Below, in pieces: positions 41,671-51,764 of a DNA stretch of 64,000 bases (the first letter of the stretch is position 1; the number at the start of each line of letters is the position of its first letter). The stretch lies in NCBI GenBank assembly GCA_024516035.1, contig CM044961.1, positions 6,259,515-6,323,514 of the forward strand. Reading direction: 5' to 3'. A program made the position numbers and the translations under genes. Below the pieces are notes generated by a model. It saw only the letters and a program-made list of their open reading frames with translations, was not told the DNA's origin and ran no database searches. Origin of the DNA: Bactericera cockerelli (lineage: Eukaryota > Arthropoda > Insecta > Hemiptera > Triozidae).

Positions 41671-42068
41671 TTGCGAGCAGAAGCAATGCTTGCGAGCAGA
41701 AGCAATGCTTGCGAGCAGAAGCAATGCTTGTGAGCAAAAGCAATGCTTGCGAGCAGAAGCAATGCTTGCGAGCAGAAGCAATGCTTGCGAGCAGAAGCAA
41801 TGCTTGCGAGCAGAAGCAATGCTTGCGAGCAGAAGCAATGCTTGCGAGCAAAAGCAATGCTTGCGAGCAGAAGCAATGCTTGTGAGCAGAAGCAATGCTT
41901 GCGAGCAGAAGCAATGCTTGTGAGCAGAAGCAATGCTTGCGAACAGAAGCAATGCTTGAGAGCAGAAGCAATGCTTGTGAGCAGAAGCAATACTTGTGAG
42001 CAGAAGCAATGCTTGTGAGCAGAAGTAATGCTTGTGAGCAGAAGCAATGCTTGTGAGTAAAAGCAAGT
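41671..42068 (+). repeat. 19-bp minisatellite, about 21 units
   Basis: Unit AGCAATGCTTGCGAGCAGA with GCG/GTG and CAGA/CAAA variants. The period of 19 is not a multiple of 3, so all three frames on each strand cycle through one 19-residue peptide repeat (plus strand: AEAMLASRSNACEQKQCLR). That is why many mutually overlapping frames are open. Confidence 0.95.
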
Positions 42069-42118
42069 CAAGATTATCTGTCAAATAAAATAAAAATAAA
42101 TATATTATATAAAATGAG

Positions 42119-42245
42119 TTATCTTATTTGTGATATCACAACTACTCAAACTCATTATACTAAATCTACGCTGAAACCGGGATTTGAACCACCGACCTCC
42201 AGGTTACAAGTCCGCCGCCTTAACGATCAAGCTACTGAGGTCGTT
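42119..42245 (-). repeat. SINE family B copy
   Basis: Antisense, tail GTGATATCACAACTACTC, CTACGCTGAAACCGGGAT, box B TTGAACCACCGACC, head CAAGCTACTGAGGTCG. Confidence 0.85.
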
Positions 42246-42299
42246 CATATACCTTTCAATATTGCCAACATTTCATGAGCTCTACTAATCCTACGAAAC

Positions 42300-42680
42300 T
42301 CTATCAATACTATGTTCATATGATATTATCAAATGAATAAGGCTTAGCCATTAATATCGCATGGATCAGTGTCAGATATTCAGTTTCAATAACCTTTTTT
42401 AAAACCCACGATCGCCCTTTCCTATCAATGAATTATGTCAGATATTCATTTTCAATTACTGTTTTCAACGCCCACGCTGCGAGACATTATTATTCAAACA
42501 GTGGAGTGATGTCGGGTGCTTTCTAATTTTCTTGTGAAACAATAACAGTAAAAAAAAACAAACAAGAAAAAGTAAGTTATTAATAAACATATCATGGAGC
42601 CGTTTTGCCTGTACTTCGCAATGGAAAAAAAACCAAGGCATGGTGTAACATGTGTAACGACTGTGATAATAAGTTTTAAT
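42300..42680. other. non-coding stretch with a short duplication
   Basis: GTCAGATATTCAnTTTCAAT..CnTTTTnAAnnCCCACG occurs twice (about 42372 and 42428). Nothing else recognised. Confidence 0.45.
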
Positions 42681-42683
42681 AAA

Positions 42684-42780
42684 TCATATTTGTGTTAATC
42701 ACAATCGTGATATCACAACTAATACTCAAACTTTACTAAATATTTGCTCAACTTGGGACTTGAACCATCGACCTCCAATT
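42684..42780 (-). repeat. SINE family B copy, head truncated
   Basis: Antisense TCATATTTGTGTTAATCAC, AATCGTGATATCACAAC, GGGACTTGAACCATCGACC; stops before box A. Confidence 0.75.
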
Positions 42781-43377
42781 GCTCAAGACAATGTATTATC
42801 TCTTTTAAAATAAGTATATTATACGCACGACAAGTTAGCGCTCGTATAAAAAACCTAATACCTATAGCTATGTACTTAAGAGTTCATGACAGGTTCTAAA
42901 GAGCTAATGGGATACAGATATTAATAATGAAAGTTCATCTCAAACTTTGCCGGGATAGAGGTTAATCCTGCCTTCTTTCGAACTTTAGAAGCTTACAGAA
43001 AATTAACCCTAGCAGTGTATATTTTAGACCTGCTCCTTGTTCTGCAAAGCATTCTCAATCTCATAATATCAAAATCCCAGAGAAGACAAAAATTTGCAGT
43101 CAAAATTTGGCTAAGAAAAAAAAAAAAAAAAAAAATGGGCAGAATGTATTTTTGTGATATATGTAAATATTATGATTCTCATTTGATGACTGTGGCGCGT
43201 GAGTGTGATTTAGGTAAGTGTTATATGTGGAGGTGTGGGTGTGTGTACATGGATGTGTTTGGTATGTGTGGTATGATTAAGCTTTAATCAATAGGCATAG
43301 TCAATTAATCTTTACAATAATTATTTTGCACTTTGGGGGAGATGAAAAAATTCTATGCAAAGAGTGGCATAGAATTT

Positions 43378-43379
43378 TT

Positions 43380-43411
<32 letters not shown>

Positions 43412-43450
43412 AATATCTTCTTTTCATCCAGTTCTAAATCTTCTATTCCT

Positions 43451-43488
<38 letters not shown>

Positions 43489-43514
43489 CTCTCTCTCTCT
43501 CTTTCTCTTTCTCT

Positions 43515-43557
<43 letters not shown>

Positions 43558-43566
43558 CCCCCCCCT
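43378..43566 (+). repeat. (CT)n microsatellite cluster
   Basis: Long TCTCTC runs with TTTCTC interruptions, ending in a C11 run at about 43555. ATCTTCTATTCCTTC flanks it on both sides (43438 and 43590). Confidence 0.9.
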
Positions 43567-43609
43567 ATCCTCTTTTCATCGGCTTCTAAATCTTCTATTC
43601 CTTCAACAA

Positions 43610-44250
43610 CTCGAACTTCTTCAATTATTTTCTTCCTCTCGGTAATTTCATTACAATTTCTTACTTAATAATCTATTTTTCAAAAGAAAATTCCCAGACA
43701 ATTTGTTCTATTCTTCAATTTTTTTAACCTCAATAGTATCGATATTGAGTGCTTCTTTTCATTTCAATGTCGTAGGAAGAAAAAAAAAATCCTCTATAAT
43801 AAATGAATAATAATGAAATTGACTATTTACACAATGTAATAGCTAATGGCCGTGCTTAATCAGGCTGTTAGTGACTTGAGCCCAGTTTTTTTTAATCTGA
43901 GTAGACACACTAATTGGTTGAAATTCCCACCAGAGGGCGTGTTAAGGGATAGTGTCCACTTAGATTAACTTATAATTCGGCCCTAGTCTTCTAGTATACG
44001 CTCAGGAAACTTTTTAGCGTCTCCTCTAAGTTGCACAAAAAATCCCCCAAGTTGAACAGCAAACCCTCTAGGTTGACACAGAATTGCAGAAAGGAAACAT
44101 TAAATTAATATTATATTTATACAACCTTGGCGAATAACAAAGCTTTGTTCGTCATTGTTTTGAAAATAATAAAAATTGTTCTCTCTCATTTTTTGGGACA
44201 GTTTCTTTTGTGCTTAACAGATTAATGTTTTGAGTTTCCCGTTCGCAACA
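43610..44250. other. AT-rich stretch, no gene seen
   Basis: Nothing recognised. Confidence 0.35.
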
Positions 44251-44253
44251 TAC

Positions 44254-44400
44254 AGGGTGTAAGAAACATCCAGTACAACTTCTCACTTTTCTGTTTATTC
44301 TGATAATTTTTATAATTTACTGTTGCACAAATTAGATCTTCATTTGTCCCGGTCTGTCGCGGTAGTTCAGTGGTGAAGGCGTTTGGTGTGATACTTGATA
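44254..44400. repeat. CAGGGTGT-ended repeat fragment and family F head remnant
   Basis: ACAGGGTGTAAGAAACATCC then AACTTCTCACTTTTCTGTTT; the second motif recurs inverted at 56632. CTGTCGCGGTAGTTCAGTGG at 44353 is a worn family F head. Confidence 0.5.
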
Positions 44401-44728
44401 GTCTTAATAAAACTCCACCTAATATGTATGTATGTAACTGTCCATACATATTAAATAAAAGTACATATTAAATAAAAGTATCCTAAAGTGAACACTTACA
44501 GGAATTTATTCAGATGTAAGTCATGATTTCCTATAGGAAGAGTACTGGACAGTGGACAGGTCAGAAAAAGTTGTCAAGGCAAAACAAACACGTTCGTTTG
44601 TCACGTGGTTAAACACGTTACTAAAATAGCTTTTTTTTAACACACACACTCAAACCTACAAATTTTCATCAAAATTGAATCTGTGTGATAAAAAAATAGC
44701 GTCATAATCAAGTAGACAGTCATAATAT

Positions 44729-44871
44729 TGGTAGTCAATTGGATAACGCGCTAGTCTGGTGATCCAGGTAGCGTAGGGAACCGTTGGTTCGAATCCCACC
44801 CAGTGCATGAATTTTTCCTCATTAATTTGAGTTTGTGACCACATAATATTAAGACTTTGAGGGTTAGGTGG
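44729..44871 (+). repeat. SINE family A 5' two-thirds
   Basis: Head and body intact to GGGTTAGGTGG, where it joins abruptly to SINE E core sequence (CCCCACAACCCC). Confidence 0.8.
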
Positions 44872-44985
44872 CCCCACAACCCCATACAGGATGGGTGAGG
44901 TTAATTTGAGTAGCCGGTTAGAGAGTTTCCAGCGAATGAAGGTTAAAACTCCCGTCGTGATATGACCATGCTGTTGAAAGCAATT
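44872..44985 (+). repeat. SINE family E core and tail, headless
   Basis: GGATGGGTGAGGTTAATTTG, CCAGCGAATGAAGG, CCCGTCGTGATATGACCATG. The A/E junction at 44871 may be a template switch or a deletion. Confidence 0.7.
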
Positions 44986-45600
44986 TTAGTAGGTAGCGCA
45001 GAATCATAGGACTCTTACCACTTGAATATACAATACTAGCGGGCTGTCGCCCGCTTTGCGGGCCGAGGCATGGCCGTGAAAGCAAAAAATCCTTTTTCGT
45101 CAATGGCAGGTGTTGTAGTGGGAGTTTCGAAAAATCCCGTCTTATTGCACATCTAGACTATAAGACAAAGCTACCTACCAAATTTCAGCTTCCTAGGACT
45201 TACGGTTTGGGCTGTAGAGCGATGATCAGTCAGTGGTCAGTGGTCAGTGAGTGTCTTTGACATTTATATATAGAGATCTTTTACTATTTTTTGCCCATAA
45301 TTCCGCTACTGATCGCTGTTTCACATCAAAGCAGCGACTCAATTTTCCTCACGAGGTATGAGTGGACCCTGAACATACAAGTACAGGGCAAAAAAATCTG
45401 CATTGCTTGGGATAATATAATAATAATAATAATAAATAATTTGTTTTATTTTTCTTTTCTTTTATATGTACACAGAGGACCCATTCTAAGCCATTTTTAT
45501 TTGGCTTCTAAGATTCTAAGCTTCTAAGCATCGAACCCGTGTCACCGTGCTTGCAAAGGCTAGCGGGCTAACTCACTTGGCCCTGCTGACTACCTGACTA
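44986..45600 (-). repeat. SINE family C copy split by two insertions
   Basis: Antisense pieces in order: GTAGGTAGCGCAGAATCATA (44990), then after an inserted 245-bp repeat GCTACTGATCGCTGTTTCAC and CTCACGAGGTATGAGTGG, then after an (ATA)n-led insert of about 110 bp the head (ATCGAACCCGTGTCACC, CTCACTTGGCCCTGCTG). The nesting shows C is the oldest of the three. Confidence 0.78.
45034..45282 (+). repeat. 245-bp dispersed repeat, second copy
   Basis: Same ends and order as 27836-28084 at about 98% identity. It is inserted in a SINE C copy whose undisturbed counterpart (797-1062) defines the insertion point within ACAATATCTT. Confidence 0.85.
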
Positions 45601-45602
45601 GT

Positions 45603-45731
45603 TATAATATTTGTGTTAATCACTTTCGTGATATCACAACAACTCAAACTCGCTTTACTAAATCCACGCTGAAACCGGGACTTGAACCGCCGACCTCCAG
45701 GTTACAAGTCCGCCGCCTTATCGATCAATCA
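45603..45731 (-). repeat. SINE family B copy
   Basis: Antisense ATATTTGTGTTAATCACTTT, CTGAAACCGGGACTTGAACC, CCGCCGCCTTATCGATCAA; the head end is replaced by module H. Confidence 0.83.
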
Positions 45732-45895
45732 AACCCGCCCTTTAGTTAGGACTTATGTTTTTATATATTTTCTATTCTTTTTCTTTTTTATTGTATATAC
45801 ATATTGTTTCCATTTTTTTCATTGTTTAAATAATTATTTTATGTACATATTGTCCATTTATACCTAATAAAGCGTTGTATAATAATAATAATACC
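45732..45895 (+). repeat. SINE tail module H
   Basis: CCCGCCCTTTAGTTAGGACT, T-rich body with TATTGTTTCCATTTTTTTC, ACCTAATAAAGCGTTG, (ATA)n. Confidence 0.75.
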
Positions 45896-46289
45896 TGACT
45901 ACCACAGGTAACAGTAAAGTTGTGGCAGGTAAGTGGACGATAGGTAGAAGTAATGACCTGGTGGTGAGTCTGTGTGTATCTAGCTCAAGATCACAAGACA
46001 TGACTCAGAGGCAGAATCACGTGCAGAGACGCAAGTTCAACAACTTTTTTAACATTGAACTAAATGAACCTGCACTATACAAATAGTAGCGAGTGTACTT
46101 CTAGAGAGACACAATCAGTAAAATTTATTATTATTTTTTTTTAATGCCCGCAGCACGGGTGTATCTGTATATTTACGAGCCTAGCTCTATTTACAAACAG
46201 AAAACAAATAACATCAATATATCACATAAGAAAGGTTTTTATAATAATTATAAAGGTTTTTATAATAATTAAAAAGTTTATCCAATTTG

Positions 46290-46458
46290 TATGACGGCCG
46301 GTGCTAAGGGACTGTGGAACTGCAGCACCCCCGGACGAAAAAGAAAAAGAGAGGATTTTCTCAAGTCCTAGCTCGTATACAATGAAAAACATCACACATT
46401 TCTAGAAAAAATAATGATTCATTATTATGATTGGCATGGTAAACGAACTCAAACTCTT

Positions 46459-46492
<34 letters not shown>

Positions 46493-46702
46493 TTAAATTT
46501 AGGTGCTTTTAAAACCCTCGTCGTGATATGACCATGGCAGTTGAAAGCGACGTTAAACCCCACTTAAAAAAAAAAAAAAAAAAAAAACAACAGCTGGTCT
46601 TTCGCACCGTCAAACTCTTTAGATTCTGAAAGAGCGACTCTATAAATCCTGTTTTAGTCAAGGGGCAGCAAGCCCATAACATTTTCCCACCGGCCGCGCC
46701 TG
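46290..46702 (-). mobile_element. hAT-type MITE, antisense copy with a retroposed insert
   Basis: Right end CCCACCGGCCGCGCCTG is perfect; the left end is worn (GACGGCCGGTGCTAAGG). CTGCAGCACCCCCGGACG and TGGTAAACGAACTCAAACTC match the family. Split at 46460-46608 by an insertion. Confidence 0.82.
46460..46608 (-). repeat. retroposed insert with poly(A) tail and 10-bp target duplication
   Basis: Flanked by TCAAACTCTT on both sides. The left end is a run of about 33 T, i.e. a poly(A) tail on the minus strand. Inside, in the opposite sense, lies the 3' end of a SINE E with its own A run (GACGTTAAACCCCACTT then about 22 A). This looks like a retroposed transcript that carried an antisense SINE. 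Confidence 0.72.
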
Positions 46703-46887
46703 TCGTACAACTGTACAAGTTCAACAACTTTTTATAACATTGAACTAAGTAAATAGTGGTGTTTCTATCCGTAGTACTAGTTAAAGTAATTATGTTTCTA
46801 CAAAGAGTAGGATAAGATATGTATTTTACATATTTTTTATTTTACATAACGTGTATTGACGTTACTTTTACTATTTTTTTTTTAAAT

Positions 46888-47035
46888 ATTCATCTTAGAT
46901 GGGGGTTGCTTCATATCAAATCCAATGATTTAGAGGTGTTGATTACGAATTTGCCATTGATTTTCTCAAACTCTTACCGTTGAATCACCAGTGGCGGAAC
47001 TGGACTTAGAGTGATAAGGAAAGTTGTGTGGTGTC
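46888..47035 (-). repeat. repeat J 5' part
   Basis: Antisense GATGGGGGTTGCTTCATATC, GATTACGAATTTGCCATTG, TGAATCACCAGTGGCGGAAC, GATAAGGAAAGTTGTGTGG, matching the left end of 56730-57345. Confidence 0.72.
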
Positions 47036-47051
47036 ACACGAGTTTTTTTAG

Positions 47052-47053
<2 letters not shown>

Positions 47054-47118
<65 letters not shown>

Positions 47119-47122
47119 TTGA
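47054..47122 (+). repeat. (GT)n microsatellite
   Basis: About 28 uninterrupted GT units, then TATGTGTGT. It sits immediately next to the terminus of the J fragment. Confidence 0.93.
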
Positions 47123-47347
47123 AGGACGCTGCAACTAACATAACCCGCCGCACCCACCCGCCCCGTATTCTCCTTAATGATATGTGCATGTTAGATGTGT
47201 GACTGAGAGTCATTCATTTGCATACTGTCCTATGCTCCAGCGTAAGGTACCTGCAATTAGATGAACTTCGTCAGAGTGCCTGGTGTAATGGAGCACCTTA
47301 CTTAGGCCTTACTTACACTGACACTTAAATAAAGCACTACTTACGGT

Positions 47348-47856
47348 CAGGCGCGGCCGGTGGGAAAATGTTTTGGGGGTGCTGCCACATAAACCATCAG
47401 ACTAAAATGGGATGCTCTTTCAGTATCTAAAGAAAAAGAGACGCTCTTTAAGTATCTAAAGCATTTTAATTTTTTAAACATGTCGATGATAAAAATTAAG
47501 CGAAAAAGGGCCAAAGATTTTCCTTGGTATAGGTATATACCAAGGAAATACCTTGGTATATACCTATACCAACGTATTTCCCTCGTAATTCAGAGAGGAA
47601 ACAGTGCAAGTATTGAGGGAACTTTTCCTCCATCTAGTTCCCTCGGTGAAGTCTTCGATTTATAGTTGATATTTTTGCTTCCATTTGCAACAAATAAATT
47701 TGACATTGACATTTGGTCGATTATACGTTAATTATTCTAGAAATGTGTCATGATTTTCATTGTGTACGAGCGCTAGGACTTAAGACAATCCTCTTTTTTT
47801 TCTTTTGTGTCTGGGGGTGCTGCAGTTCCGCAGCTCCTTAGCACCGGCCGCGCCTG
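47348..47856 (+). mobile_element. hAT-type MITE, complete, with perfect 8-bp duplication
   Basis: 509 bp. Terminal repeats CAGGCGCGGCCGGTG and CACCGGCCGCGCCTG are perfect inverses over 15 bp. CTTACGGT is duplicated exactly at 47340-47347 and 47857-47864, the 8-bp signature of the hAT superfamily. No transposase; the interior holds a perfect hairpin at 47525-47571. Confidence 0.93.
47525..47571. repeat. perfect 21-bp hairpin inside the MITE
   Basis: TGGTATAGGTATATACCAAG plus G, loop AAATA, then the exact inverse. The other three family members lack a recognisable counterpart in the part examined. Confidence 0.9.
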
Positions 47857-48326
47857 CTTACGGTGAAAATTCAGGTTCCAATTCAGGATGGGGTTTAGAG
47901 ACTGTAGAGTAGATTTTAGTTTTTAGAGAATGATGGGTTTGACATCGAAATATATAAGTTCTCAGGAGAAACTTATGATTATACACAACTTTTGGTTTTG
48001 TAGGTATTTTGGGTAGAGTAAATTTTAGAACTCCAGAAACTTGAGATCCTCAGTCTGAGTGCTGACATGCAGAATACGATAGTGTATACGATACGTGTAT
48101 AGTTGCCCATGTGGACATGGGCAACTTGCAAGACTTGAGTGTCTGAGCAGACTCAAGTGTGACTCAAGAGCCTGACGATGATTGAGTACCGAGATGAACT
48201 TAAGTCTCTTGAATAATAATTATTTTTCTGAATAGCTAATAGGTATGTACTCATATCTACATAAGTACAGGGTGTAACAGAAAAACGCCAACAAACTTAT
48301 AGGGCTGATAGATCACATTAATTTGG

Positions 48327-48700
48327 GGTTGGGTGAAAGAGATTGTCACAGACAATAACCCCGCCCTTTAAATAGGACATTATTATAATTATTATTATAT
48401 ATTATGCTTTATTAGGTAGAACAAAAAATAAAAACAGAAAAATACAATGAAACTATAAAGAAAAATTAAATAGATTGATCAAAGAAACAAGAACAAATAA
48501 GAGAAAGAAGCTTAAGTCCTACCTAAAGGGCGGGGTTATTGCCTGTGGCAATCTCTTCGACCCAACCCTCAGCTTCATTCTCTTTTTTGTTCTTGTTTCT
48601 TTGCTGAATCTATTTAGTTTTCCTTTATAATTTCATTGTACATATTTTACTGTATATATTTTTGTCTTACCTAATAAAGCAAACTATAATAATAATAATT
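48327..48700. repeat. head-to-head inverted pair of module H
   Basis: A plus-strand H start (GGTTGGGTGAAAGAGATTG, CCCCGCCCTTTAAATAGG) is followed by an antisense copy (ATTAGGTAGAAC .. AAAGGGCGGGGTTATTGCC, CGACCCAACCC), then the rest of a plus copy (TTGTTCTTGTTTCTTTGC .. ACCTAATAAAGC, (ATA)n). It can fold into a stem of well over 100 bp. Confidence 0.75.
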
Positions 48701-48828
48701 AAGACCTATCATAAAATCTCCCATGACCCCCTGCCTTAACTGTTTAGCTTTGTATTTTCTTATAGTAAAATTTTTTGAGGGTTGAAAATTCGAATACACC
48801 AGTTCTCATTCAGTCCCTGAAAAAAGAA

Positions 48829-48885
48829 ACGTCCAGCGAGGCTAAGATTTGGATGGGTGACCATTCAAATGCAACAAGATACATG
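48829..48885 (+). repeat. 5S-derived SINE head fragment
   Basis: ACGTCCAGCGAGGCTAAGAT then TTGGATGGGTGACCATTCAA: the 5S C-box region alone. Confidence 0.7.
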
Positions 48886-48931
48886 AAATATCTATGTATA
48901 CGTATTCCAATACTAACCTATAATGATAATA

Positions 48932-49143
48932 AGAATAATAATAATAATAACACTCTTTAGTGGAAGATAACCACCAGGCGAGGTTAATGCTCAAAGCATT
49001 TTCTACCACCTAACGCTCAGAGTCTTATTATTATGTGGTCACAAACTCAAACTAATGAGGAGAAATGTATGCACTAGGTGGGATTCGAACCAACAGATCT
49101 ACGGTAGCTGGATTACCAGACTAGCGCCTTAACCTCTTGACTG
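48932..49143 (-). repeat. SINE family A copy, full length
   Basis: Antisense: (AAT)n, CACTCTTTAGTGGAAG, CATTTTCTACCACCTAACGC, box B GGGATTCGAACCAAC, head AGACTAGCGCCTTAACC. Confidence 0.88.
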
Positions 49144-49190
49144 CCGATACAAGATATATGAAATATGTATGTCTGGTTTTATTAAATTTG

Positions 49191-49480
49191 TGGTGAAGCA
49201 CAAGGCCTCTTCACAATTTTTTGTGGGGTAGCGCAGCATTACTAAGAGCCTCCTGTACTTTTCGAATAATTATTCTATAACATTAATTTCTTTTTACTCT
49301 GGTAATGCCGCCACTGGTCGTTACTCATACAAGTAACTACTCATTTTTCCTCACGATGTATGAGTGAACCCCGAACACCCAAGAACAGAGCAGAAAAATT
49401 CCTGCTCCGCTGGGGATTGAACCCAGGTCCCCGTGTGTGCAATGCCTAGCGCGCATATCACTCTGCCACGGTGACTTCTA
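49191..49480 (-). repeat. SINE family C copy, full length
   Basis: Antisense from GTGGTGAAGCACAAGGCCTC to the head (GGGGATTGAACCCAGG, CACTCTGCCACGGTG). Confidence 0.86.
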
Positions 49481-49789
49481 TACATGAAATATGTATATGT
49501 ATACGTATATATCTATACTATGTGTATATCCAAATGATAGTAGAAAAAATTCACGTAGCTGATAATAAACCATAAGTATTGAAGGTCAATTGTCAATTGG
49601 CAATTTTGCAGAAAAAGCACATGGCCGAAGTACACACACATGTGGTACTAAAATAATGGAGTTTATGGTTGTAGTACCAAGTTGGTAATATTGTACATAG
49701 TATTCATAAGTCATAACTTTTGGTGTAACTTTTTACGTAATAGAGTACCGAGAGTGTTGAACTTTATGTAATAGGTAAGTATCTATATA

Positions 49790-49925
49790 TTTTTCCTCAC
49801 TAATTTGAGTTTGCGACCACATAATAATAAGACTCTGAGGGTTAGGTGGTAGAAAATGCTTTGAGCATTAACCTCGCCTGGTGGTTACCTTCCACTAAAG
49901 ATTGATTATTGTTATTATTATTATT
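49790..49925 (+). repeat. SINE family A 3' half
   Basis: Begins TTTTTCCTCACTAATTTGAG, continues to AAAGATTGATTATTG and (TTA)n; no tRNA head. A headless A copy shows 5' truncation like that of LINEs. Confidence 0.82.
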
Positions 49926-50124
49926 AGCCACTTTAACCAATATTATATGCTCGTTCGTGCCATTCTTCAAGTTCTATACGAGTTGAAGGAGGTTTACACT
50001 TTTCAGAAATGCCATCACTGGTAGAGTTCAAATTTGAAGTAAAAAGAAAAACATTTTTTTTTTAATTTGTTCTTGCTAAGAAGATATCCAAAGTTCAGAA
50101 CTTTCGCGGCACAATATTCTAGGC

Positions 50125-50310
50125 ACACCATAGGCAATAACCCCGCCCTTTAGTTAGGACATACACATGTTTTATATATTTTTCTATACTTTTTCATTTT
50201 CATTTTTATTGTATATGTACCTATATTGTTTGCATTTTTTTCATTGTCAAAACAATTATTTGTACTGTACATATGTTCATTTATACCTAATAAAGTGTAG
50301 AATAATAATA
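50125..50310 (+). repeat. SINE tail module H
   Basis: ACCATAGGCAATAACCCCGC, CCTTTAGTTAGGACATAC, T-rich body, ACCTAATAAAGTGTAG, (AAT)n. Confidence 0.78.
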
Positions 50311-50549
50311 ATATTCTAAGAGTTTCAGAACTTTTCAGACAGAATGTACACGTGGCTCAAAAAATGACATGTGTCGAGAGATTCAATTTAGATGTTACGT
50401 GGAAGAAAAAAAAATGCTTGAAATCCCTTTAAATGTGACTTGAGCTCCAACTTTTGTACTCATACATAATTATGTATGGATGTCATTTTTGAAATCATGA
50501 CATCTAGATACATAAATTATTTATATTTATACATTGACTTGGAAGAGCT

Positions 50550-50745
50550 CTAGAAGTTAAGGGGCTAGAGAATGCTTAATCATTAACTTCGCCCCGGATT
50601 ACAAGACAATCGTAGGTATATTTAAATTTAAATATTTTATTTTGTAAATATTGTTAATTTTTTTTCATCTCTGTTAATAATTTACTGTTGATAATAAAGT
50701 GTAAATAAAGTGCAAAAAAATAAAGTGTAAAAAAAAAGAAAAATA
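50550..50745 (+). repeat. module H relative
   Basis: GGGGCTAGAGAATGC, TTAACTTCGCCCCGGATTAC, T-rich body, TGATAATAAAGTGTAAATAA with a repeated AATAAAGTG unit. Same layout as H but different sequence in the GC-rich block. Confidence 0.45.
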
Positions 50746-50904
50746 AAGAGAGGGCTAAGAACTCTGCCACACTAAAAGAGAAACCTAAAATATAATATAT
50801 TAGTTGTACAAATGTCAGGAAAGTTAAACTTTAAGATCTTTATAAAAGAAAGTTATTTTTGCGAACTTACGAGCAACTTTAACCAAATTATTAATATGTT
50901 TTTT

Positions 50905-50995
50905 TCTCGGCTCTGGGATTCAAACCAAGGACTTTGCCACCCGCACGGTAAGCGAGTAATATCTCACCACTGAGCCAGTCGAGCTATGACTTGAG
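50905..50995 (-). repeat. tRNA-like SINE head, family G-like
   Basis: Antisense GGGATTCAAACCAAGGACTT, GCACGGTAAGCGAGTAAT, CCACTGAGCCAGTCGAGC. Confidence 0.5.
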
Positions 50996-51366
50996 AAGCT
51001 TTGTTGACAACTTTCAATGTCAGCCCTCATCATCATTGAGTAGTATAATCGTGTTCGATGGTCGTCAAACTTGATATTTTCATCAAGTTTATACAGCCCT
51101 ATAGGGGGCCTAGAGGCATTATGTTTAGGTATAATTATTATAAAAATCACATAATTATCTTGAGTTAAAACTCATTCAAGCCAATCAATGGCCCGAGCTC
51201 ATCCAAAGTGCATCATACGGCCTTGTCTTCTGACCTTGATGTGACCGGTTCAATTCTGGACAGAGGCAACTTTTGACCTTAAATGTCTAGACCAGGACTT
51301 GTCGTGACGGCAGAATTTGATGGTGACTCTTCAAGGAAAACGTGAAGAGTTTTCTTTTCGGGGTGC

Positions 51367-51622
51367 AGCGTCGCTTTCAACTGCATACTCATATCATGAC
51401 GGGGGTGTTACCCTTCATTCGCAGGTTTTACCTCCCCTGGAAACTCACAAACTAGCTTCTCAAACATCACATAGCTTGAGTGGGGCCGGGAATAGCCAGA
51501 ATCACGAGGGTTCAAATTTGAATGGTTAATGGTTACCCATCCAAGTCCTCACCTCACTGGGTGTTGCTTTATGTCAGTGACTAAATGAGAACTGGTGTAT
51601 TCAATGTGCCATCAACGCTGGC
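51367..51622 (-). repeat. SINE family E, full length with complete 5S-like head
   Basis: On the minus strand: a 5S-derived head of about 128 nt beginning GCCAGCGTTGATGGC (51622), with GTTCTCATTTAGTCAC, AAGCAACACCCAGTGAGG, GACTTGGATGGGTAACC and closing GTGATTCTGGC; then the core CCCGGCCCCACTCAAGC and GAAACTCACAAACT in antisense, and the tail CGTCATGATATGAG. The head length equals a whole 5S rRNA, and its two ends can pair as 5S helix I. Confidence 0.85.
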
Positions 51623-51764
51623 ATTTCGAGAGTTTTCTCGGGGTCCCTCGCCTGACTTTCGCGTTCGACCCATCAAAGCGGAAGCAATATTATTATTATT
51701 ATTTTAAGGATTTTCGTGGGTAGCGCAGAATAATAGGATTTCTTTTATGTTCAATTTTTTTTTT

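Noticed and set aside
41647..42084. Six overlapping frames with a cysteine/leucine or alanine/glutamine repeat
   Set aside because: Explained by the 19-bp minisatellite, which is open in many frames simply because of its sequence.
43326..43589. 87-codon serine/leucine-rich frame
   Set aside because: A read-through of a (CT)n microsatellite.
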